DNA of 64,000 bases, taken from positions 1-64,000 of the forward strand of contig JACPXC010000011.1 of assembly GCA_016196755.1 (NCBI GenBank), read 5' to 3'. This DNA comes from Elusimicrobiota bacterium (GTDB lineage Bacteria > Elusimicrobiota > Elusimicrobia > UBA1565). The translations under genes were made by a program, and so were the position numbers. Below are positions 38,401 through 47,400 of this stretch, in pieces; the first letter of the stretch is position 1, and every line of letters begins with the position of its first letter. A model generated the notes under the pieces. The model had not been told where the DNA came from, ran no database searches, and worked only from the letters and a program-made list of their open reading frames with translations.

Positions 38401-41400
38401 GCCGGGTCACGCACCGTGAACTCGATGGTCGAGCCGGCCGCCAGGTCGGTGAACTGCGACTCGGCCAACGCCCCGCCGGTCGAGTTGAGGTGGCGATAGG
38501 CGCTAGTCGAGGGTGCGGCGGGGTCGACGGCGAAGTTGACGGTCGGGGAGAACGCCGAGCCCACCGAGAAGGCGTTGAGCGCCTTCACGCGCCAGTAGTA
38601 GGTCGTGTCGTTGGCCAAGGACGCCGTGGCACCCAGCAGGTAGTGGGCGGTCGTCTGGTTGATCGTCAGCGCCGTGAAGTCGGGGCCGGTCGACACCTGG
38701 ACCTGGTGCTGGGGCATCGTGCTGGCCTCGATCCAGGCGAAGTCGGGCAGGGTCTCGCGGACCCAGCGCGCCGGGGCCGGGTAGTAGGCCGTGGGCTGGC
38801 TCAATAGGCTGTCGACGAGGACGGCGAAAGGGCCGGCCTGGCCGACCCGCCCGCCGCGGTCCAGCGCCGCGAAGCGCACCTGGTTGGTGGCCGTGCAGGA
38901 GGGGTTGCCCGCGCAGACCGTGCCGGTCAGCGAGGGCTCGAAGCTCAGGCCCGAGGCCGAGAGGGTCTGGGGCGCCGCGCTGCCCTCCGCCCCGCTAAGC
39001 GAAGTGACCAGCGGCGTCGACACGAACACCTCGGCGTTGCCGGAGGCGGGCTCGAGTCCGGCGTAGAGTCGGCCGCCGAAGGCGGCCAGGGCGCTTATCT
39101 TGTCGGCGGCGTTGGGCAGAGTGCGGACCAGGACCCAGCTCTTGGCGTCATAGGCGTAGAGCCGGCCGTTGGACGGCTCGGCGCTGGCCGCGTAGAGCCG
39201 GCCGGCGTGCACGGTCAGGACCGAGGACTCGGTCTCGGGCGGGTCGTTGGAGACCGTCCAGGCTTGGCCGTCGAACTGGCTGATGATGCCGGAGTTGTTG
39301 GTGGCCGCGAACAGCTTGCCGTCGTAGGCCTTGAGCGCGAGGATCGACGCGCTGGCGGTGAAGGAGAGGCTCCAGGTGCTCGTGTCGAGTACGTAGACGT
39401 TGGGATTGGCCCCGGCGAAGAGCCGGCCGTCATATACTCCCAGCGACTGCACGCCCACCCCCGGGGGCGCGGCGAAGACGTGCAAGAGCTCCCAGCGCCC
39501 GTTGGAGGGTTCGTACTGCATGAGGCGCCCCGAGCTCAGACCGGCATAGAGCCGCCCGTTGTAGGCTTCGAGGGTCTGGACGTCGTCGGGGGCCGTAAAG
39601 CTGGCCGACAGGCTCCAGGCCGCGCCGTTGAACTCCCAGACCTGGCCGTTGGCCGACAGGCCGGCGTAGAGCTTGCCGCCGAAGGCCTTGAGGGCCAGGA
39701 CCCTCTGCGCCCCGAGGGTCGTCGAGAGGGCCCAGACGCTGCCGTCGAACCGCCAGACCCGGCCGGTGTCGGCGCCCATGAACAAGGCACCCCCGTAGCG
39801 CGCCAGGGAGCGCGCCGCGGTAGCCCCCGCGTCGGTCAGCGTGGGGCCCCAGGAGCCGTCGTTCCAGAGCCCGGCGCCGTTGGTCGTGTACATCACGCCA
39901 TAGGGGACGGCGTCGTCGAGCTCGGCGTGGGCCAGTCCCGCCGGGCCGGTGTCCTGCACGGTGAGCTGGACCGTGACGCCGGCGGCCAGGGTGATGCCGA
40001 TAGACTCGCCGACGAGGCCTCCGGTCGAGTTGAGCGAGGCGAAGGCCGAACCGGCCGGCGCCAAGTAGTCGGTGACGAAGCTCGACACCGTCAGCGGCTG
40101 GGAGTAGATCCCCAGGAAGTCCCGGGCGCGCACGCGCCAGTAGTAGGTCGTGCCGTGGAGCAGCGAGAAGGTCGAGACATAGACCCCCTGCGTGAAGGCC
40201 GTGGCCGTGCCGGCGATGACGACCGGCGTCGACACCGCGATGGCGGGCGAGGAGAAGTCGGCTTGGTCGTCGGCCTCGAGCAGGAACAGCGCTCCGGCCC
40301 CCATCCCGGCCGCGGTCGTCGTGCTGGGGCCGCCCCAGGCGAAGTCGGGACGGGTGCTCACGAAGACGCCGGGGGCCGGCAGGGTCGGAGTCGACACCGC
40401 CGCGGCGGCCACGGTGTCGACGAGCAGCGTGAAGGGGCCCGCCAGCGTGAAGTTGCCGCGCCGGTCCGCCGACAGGAAGCGCAGGAGGTTCGTGCCCAGG
40501 GAGCCGACGGCCGCGGTCGTGGAATGCGCCGGCGCCAGGTCGCGGACCGTGAGGACTTCCGGTCCGGCCGAGCCGTCCACCCCGGTCTGCGCTATATAAG
40601 GGAAGCCCGCGCCGGGGAAGGTGGCGCTGACCACGTTCCAGGCGGCCCCGGCCGTCGTCGAGTACTCCACCGCGAAGCGCCCGGGGACGCCGCGGGCGAA
40701 GTCCGCGGCCACCTCGTCGGGTCCGGAGGCGGTGGAGAACACCTTGACCTCGTCTAAGTCGCCGTTGAAGAAGGCTTCGGCCACGGCGGTGTTGCGGATG
40801 CCGGCTCCGACCGAGAACGCCATCGTCCCGCCGCCCGAGTTGCCGCTCCAGCCTTGGGAGTGGCGCAGGACGCCGTTGATGTAGAACCAGGCCTTGGTGC
40901 CCTGCTGGACGACGGTGACATGCTGCCAGACCCCGTTCTGGATAAGGCCGGCCGGGCTCAAGACCCCGCCGCCGGTGGCGTTGGTCAGGCGCAGGGCGCC
41001 GGTGTTGTTGACCCAGACAACCCAGTTGCTTCCGCCCGGCGTCAACGGCGCGCCGACGGCGGCCAGCACCTGGTTGACGGAAGCCGTGGGGCGGACCCAA
41101 GCCGAGACGGTGAAGGTCGAGGCCGGGGCGAACTGGAAAGCCGTGTTGGGCGCCGACATGTACTGCCCCGCTCCGCTCAGGGCCAGGCCGGCCCCGAAGG
41201 GCGTGAGTCCGTAGCGCCCGCCCACCAGCACGCCGACCGCACCCGCCGCCTCATCGAGCGGCGCGGCCCCGTGACGCTCGCTGAAACGCCAGGACGCCGC
41301 CGTCCCGGGACCGACCGTCAGAGCGTTGGCGGCCCCGAGGCCGCTGACCGTGTCGGCGGCCGTGACCTGGACCGTGACGCCTTGGCGCAGGTCGATCGGG

Positions 41401-44400
41401 CCGGTCTCGCTGAAGGCCCCGCCCGTCGAGTTGTAGACGAGGAAGGATGAGACCGTCGGCGAGGAGGTGTCGACCACAAAGCCCCCGACCGGCCCCCAGG
41501 CTCCATCGACCCCCAGCGAACTCCGCGAGCGCACCCGCCAGTAGTACGTCGTGCCCCCGGTCAGCGTGAAAGTCGAGAGGTAGACCCCGGTGACGCGGAC
41601 GAAGGCGGGGTCGGTGACCGCGGCCGGCGTGGCGACGCTGATGACGAGGCTGGGTGCTGCGAAGGCCGGGTCGGCGCTCGACACCTGCACGAAGAACTGG
41701 CCGCCCATGCCCTGCACCACGCTCGTCGACGGTCCAGTCCAGTAGAAGTCCGGGCGCGTGCCGGTGTAGCTGCCCGGCGCGGGAAGGCTGGGCGTGGAGA
41801 AGGCCACCGAGGCGTTGGTGTCGACGAGGACCGCGAACGGGCCCATCGTCCTCACGTTGCCGGCCACATCGGCGAAATGGAAGCGCGCCTGGTTCGTGGC
41901 CGAGCCCCCGGTCTGGGCCGAGGTCGAGACCGCCAGCGACAGGCCCGAGGCCGAGAGGGTCTGGTTCCCCGTGGCGCCGTGCGCGCCGGTCAGGGCCGCG
42001 TAGGGCCCCAGAGCCGGGACCGTCGAGTTGATGACGACCCAGGAGGCGCCGGCGTCACTCGAGAAGCTGACGTAGTAGGGGTCGCCGCGCAGCGCCGAGG
42101 CGGCGATTTCGGCGTCGGAGAACGCCCGCGCGCTCACGCGCGCCTCGTCGATGGCGCCGCGGAAACCTTGGCCCGCCTCGTTGTTGCCGATGGTTAGCGT
42201 CCCGGCCGCCGAGGCCTGGGCGCCGTAGGTCTGCGAGGCGACGCGGACGCCGTCGAGGTAGAAGCGTCCGACCGAGCCGTCGTAGGTGAGGGCGACGTGG
42301 TGCCAGACCCCGGTGCTGACCGCCGCCGACGTGGGGGTCGACGCGCAGCCCAGGTCCGCCCAAAGACGGCCGCCGAGGAGGCCGAGGCGGGTGGCGCTGC
42401 CGCAGGCGCCGTCGCTCCAGGAGACCGCCGCCTGCGTCCCCGAAGTCGAGACCGTGTTGATCCAGGCCTCCAGGGTACGCGCGGCGTTGCCCACCGGCAG
42501 TCCCGCGGGCGCGGCGCGCTGGGCGAAGGAGGCGGCGTCGAGCAAAAGCCCCGCGCCGAAGCGCCCGGGCCCCCGGCCCGGGGTCCCCGAAGCCGAGAGG
42601 GCGTTGCCCGCCGGACCCGAGTCCGCCCAGTTCCCCGAGGTCTCGTCGAGGTGCCAGAGGCTGACGGCACCGCTCGACGGGGCGTAAGGGGCCGGGCCGT
42701 CCACGTTGAGACCCGAGACGGCGTCCGAGACGACGAGCTGGACCGTGACGCCCGCCGCCAGGTCGCCGAACTGGGTCTCGGCCACCGCCCCTCCGGTCGA
42801 GTTGAGACTCAGGTAGGAGCCCCCGACCGGGACGGTGCGGTCGAGCCAGAACGGCCCCAGGTCCGTCTGGAGGCCGGGGTCGTCGAAGGTATCGAAGGCG
42901 CGCGCGTGGAAGTACCAGTTGCTGTTGTCGGAGGCAGCCGTCACCGTGGTCTTCCCGGAGCTCCAGGCCGGCAGCTCGCCGCCGTCGACCGCGCTGGCCG
43001 GCGACTGGTCCCAGCGCCAATGCAGGTGGTCGATGTTGCCCGAGCCGAAGGCGGCCCGGAACACCACCGAGGAGACGTTGAGCCAGGTCCCGCTCGAGGT
43101 GTCGGCCGAGACCAGGGCCTGGGCGGCGACGATCGGCGCCGTCCCCGAGGCCAGCGGGAAGACCGAGGCCGAGACCGTGTCGGTGGCCCCGGAGAGGACG
43201 AACTCGGCGCTCGAGACCAGGACGACGCCGATGTCGGCCCCGGTCTGGGCCGAGACCGAGACGTTCCAGGCCAGGAAGAAGGTGCGGGTGGAGGGGCTCA
43301 GGGTCTGGGAGGTCCCCGCCCCGGAGAGCGAGAAGGTGGCCTTGCCGAGCAGGAAGGACTGCCCCAGGGTCAGCGCGGTGTCGGACCCGGCGTTGAAGAG
43401 CCCGTCGCCGTCGTCGCGGTAGAGCTTGAGCTGGCTGACGCTCGAGGCCGCGGCCGTCCCGGTGGCGGCCACCGAGAGCTGGTCGAGGGTGATGAAATCT
43501 CCCCCGGTCCAAAGCCGCAGGCGCATGACCGCCACGTTCTGGTCGTTGCGGAACAGGGCCGGCGGCAAAAGCGGCGCGGCGTCGGCGAATAGGGTATCGC
43601 GCGCGTCGGTGAGCGCCGTGCCGGTCGAGCGCGCGTAGCCGGCCGCGCCCCCCTGGAGCGTACCGTCGATCCCGCTTATAGAGGAGTCCACGGCGCGGTT
43701 GGCCACGACCGGCGCGTCGAAGTGGTAGAGCACGAGAGCGCCGCTGGCCGTGTTGCGGCGCAGCGGGGGCAGTTCGGCGGGATAGCGCACGAAGGCCGTG
43801 AGGCGCGCCTCGTCGAGCTCGCCGATGAAGTAGGAGGCCACGCCCGAGCCGTTGGGCCCGCCGACCGCCAGGTCGCTGGCGCCGTCGGCAAGGGTGCCGC
43901 CCATGGCGCCTGAGTTCATCGGCACGCCGTCGACAAACAGCCGGCCCACGCCGGCGTCGAATACCGCGGCCACATGGTGCCAGCGGCCGTCGGTGACCGA
44001 TACCTGGCCCGAGCCGTTATCGGCGCAGAGCACGGAGGAGCCCACGAAAAAGCTCGGCACGCCCGCGGAGCAGCCCCCGGCGCCGAGCCACAGCCGGTAG
44101 CCCGCGTCGCCGCCGGCGTTGCCGCGGGTGATGACGGCCATGTTCGCCCGCGCGGTGTCGGTCGAGCGAAGCCAGGCCTCGAGGGTAAACTGGCCGATCC
44201 CGCCCAAGTCGAGCGCGGCGGCGTAGGGCGCGGTGACCCGGTCGTCGACGCCGTCGAAGGCCAGGGCCGGGAGGTCGGTCTGCTCGACGCCCGCCCCGCG
44301 TACGCGTACCGCCTCGCCGTCTAGGTGCAGCGCGATGGAGGCGCCCTCCACCGGGAGGAAGTCCGGCCGGACGGTCGCGCCGACGAAATAGGTGCGGGTC

Positions 44401-47400
44401 GAGTTCTGCAGAGTGTCGGGAGCCGCCAAGGACAGCGTCACCGCGCTCGAGACGAAGCTCGCCGGCGAGGTGAGCAGGCTCAGCTCGTCGGAGGCGGTGA
44501 AGGCCCCGTCGCCGTCGTCCAAGTAGAGGCCGACGTTCGAGAGCGCCGCGTCGGGAAGGGTGCCGGTCTTGCGCACCGAGAGCTTGAGCAGATCGGCCGT
44601 GGCGCCCGTCCCTTCCGTCCAGAGTCGGAGCTTGAGGAACGCCGTGGTGCCGCCCTGCAGGGTCGTCGTCAGGGAGACGTCGTCGACGCGGCCGACGACG
44701 ACGCGGGCGTAGGCGTTGGGCGAGTTGGAGAGCGCGGAGCGCGAGCCGACGGAGTCTTTCGTGGTCAGGGCGAAGTACCAAGTCTTGCCGGGCTCGACCG
44801 ACACGCGCAGAGTGACCGGGGCGCCGGCGGTGCCCACTGCGGAGAGGGCCTGCGCGTAGGGCGCGGCGGCGTACCTGGCCAGGGTGTCCAAGGCCCCCGC
44901 CGAGGACCAGCGCACGTCGTAGACCGCCCCCGCGGCCAGGTCGCCCACGCCGGCGTCCTCGCCCGGGGCGTTGAAAGTCAATGCGATCCAGGCCGTCGAG
45001 GAAGTCTCCACCGTCGAGTCCTGGGCCGCGGAGAGGACCACGGCCGAGGGGGGCACGATGTTGGCGACCTGGGCGGCCGACTCGCCGGAGCGCAGGGACT
45101 CCCCGTCCTCGGTGACGACCGCCCAGTGGACCGTGGCCCCCTTCGACATGACCAGCTTCAGCCCGCGCTGGGAGTCGGAGAGCTTCGTGCTGTAGAGGAA
45201 GGAACCGCCGCCCGAATAGCCGTCGAGCGAATAGCGCGCCGGGATCTTTTGGACCGTGCTGGACCCGGCCGTCCCGGTGCCTACGCGCACGAAGTAGCGC
45301 AGCGCCGCCGCCGGGGTCTCGGCGTCGGAGGCGTCGCCCCACCGGAGGTACAGCAGGCCGGAACTCGACGACAGCGAGTATTCCGAGAACGAAGCGGAGA
45401 AGCCGGAGGCCGGCGCCGCGGGGCTGGAATGGCTGACCGAGACGTCGTTGCGCAAGAGTACCTCGTCAGCTGGGCCGTAGTTGGCCACCAGCGCGTCGAG
45501 GTCCCCGTCCTCGTCGTAGTCGCCCCAGGAGACGCCTTGTGAGCCGCCGGCCGACCCCGCCAGCGTCACCTTGGTCAGGACGCCCCCCCCGTCGTTGCGC
45601 AGCAGGACCTCGTCTTGTCCGGAAGAGTTGCCCACCAGGGCGTCGAGGTCTCCGTCGTTGTCATAGTCGCCCCAGGCGACGCTCCCTGAGTCCCCTCCGG
45701 TTCCCGTCAGCGTCACCGTCGTCAGCGTCCCCCCGCCGTCGTTGCGCAGCAAGACCTCGTCGGACCCATAATTTGCCACCAAGGCGTCGAGGTCCCCGTC
45801 GTTGTCGTAGTCGCCCCAAGCGACGCCGCTCGAGTTTCCGCCGGTGCCCGTCAGCGTCATGCTGCTCAGGACACCGCCCCCGTCGTTGCGCAGCACGTAC
45901 TCGTCTTGGCCGGCGGCGTTAGAGACGATGGCGTCAAGGTCGCCGTCGTTGTCATAGTCGCCCCAAGCGACGCCGACCGACGTCCCGCCGGTGCCGGTCA
46001 GGGTCACCTTAGTAAAGGTCCCGCCGCCGTCGTTGCGCAGCAGGACCTCGTCCTGCCCGGAATAGTTGGCCACCAGGATGTCGAGGTCCCCGTCGTTATC
46101 GTAGTCGCCCACCGCCACGCCGTAGGAATCGCCCCCGGTGCCCGTCAAGGTCACCTTGGTAAAGGTCCCGCCGCCGTCGTTGCGCAGCAGGACCTCGTCC
46201 TGGCCGGACGCATTGGCGATGATGGCGTCGAGGTCGCCGTCATTGTCAAAGTCGCCCCAGGCCACGCCCGTCGAATCGCCGCCGGTGCCCGTCAGCGTCA
46301 CCTTGGTCAGGACCCCGCCGCCGTCGTTGCGCAGCAGGACCTCGTCGGCGCCGGCGGCGTTGGCTATCAGCGCGTCGAGGTCCCCGTCATTGTCATAGTC
46401 CGCCCAGGCCACGCCGACCGAAGAACCGCCGGTGCCGGTCAGCGAGTTCGCGTAGGCCTGGGCAGTGGCTGGGTTGGAGAGCCCCGAGCGCACGCCGACC
46501 CCATCCTTGGTGGTGAGCGCGAAATAGTGCGTGGTCCGCGCGTCGAGCAACCCTATGCTGTAGCTTTGGCGCGCGCCCGGGGCGACGCTGGTCGCGACGA
46601 GGACGGAGAATACCGCAGGCGCCCCGGCATATGCCCCCGTGCTCGTCATCGGCGCCAGTGTGGAATAGCGGATGTCGAAGGCGCCGCCCATGATCGCCCC
46701 CGAGTCGCCGTCGTCGCCGGGGGCGGTCCAGGAGAGGGTCACCGTCATCGAGGAGGCGCCCAAGCCCGTCGAGACGATGCTGACGGCCAAGTCGGTCACG
46801 CGGCGCGGGGCGCTCAGCCGGGTCTCCTGGGCGGCGGACTCCGCCGAGCGCAGCGACTCCCCGTCCTCCGTGACCACGGCCCAGTAAGCCGTGGCCTCCT
46901 TCTGCATGACGAGCTTGAGCCCCCGCTGCGAGGCCGAGAGCTTGGTGCTGTAGAGGAAGGAGCCACCGCCGGAGTACCCGTCGAGCGAATAGCGCGGCGG
47001 GACCTTGTAGGTGGTGCTCGAGCCCGCCGTCGTGGTGCCGACCCGCGCGAAGTAGCGCAGCGCCGCGGCCGGGGTCTCGGCGTCCGAGCCGTCGCCCCAT
47101 AGCAGGCTCAGCACGCCCGAGGACGACGACGCCGAGTATTCCGCGAAAGAGGCCGAGAAGCCGGCGGAGGGCGCGCTCGGGCTGGAATGGCCGACCGAGA
47201 CGTCGTTGCGCAAGACGGCCTCGTTTCCCGCGCTGACGTTGGCCAGCAGGGCATCGAGGTCGCCGTCATCGTCGTAGTCCCCCCAGGAGACGCCATGCGT
47301 GTCGCCGCCGGTGCCGGTCAGCGTCACCTTGGTCAGGACCCCGCCCCCGTCGTTGCGCAGCAGGACCTCGTCTTGTCCCGAGGTGTTCCCCACCAGGGCG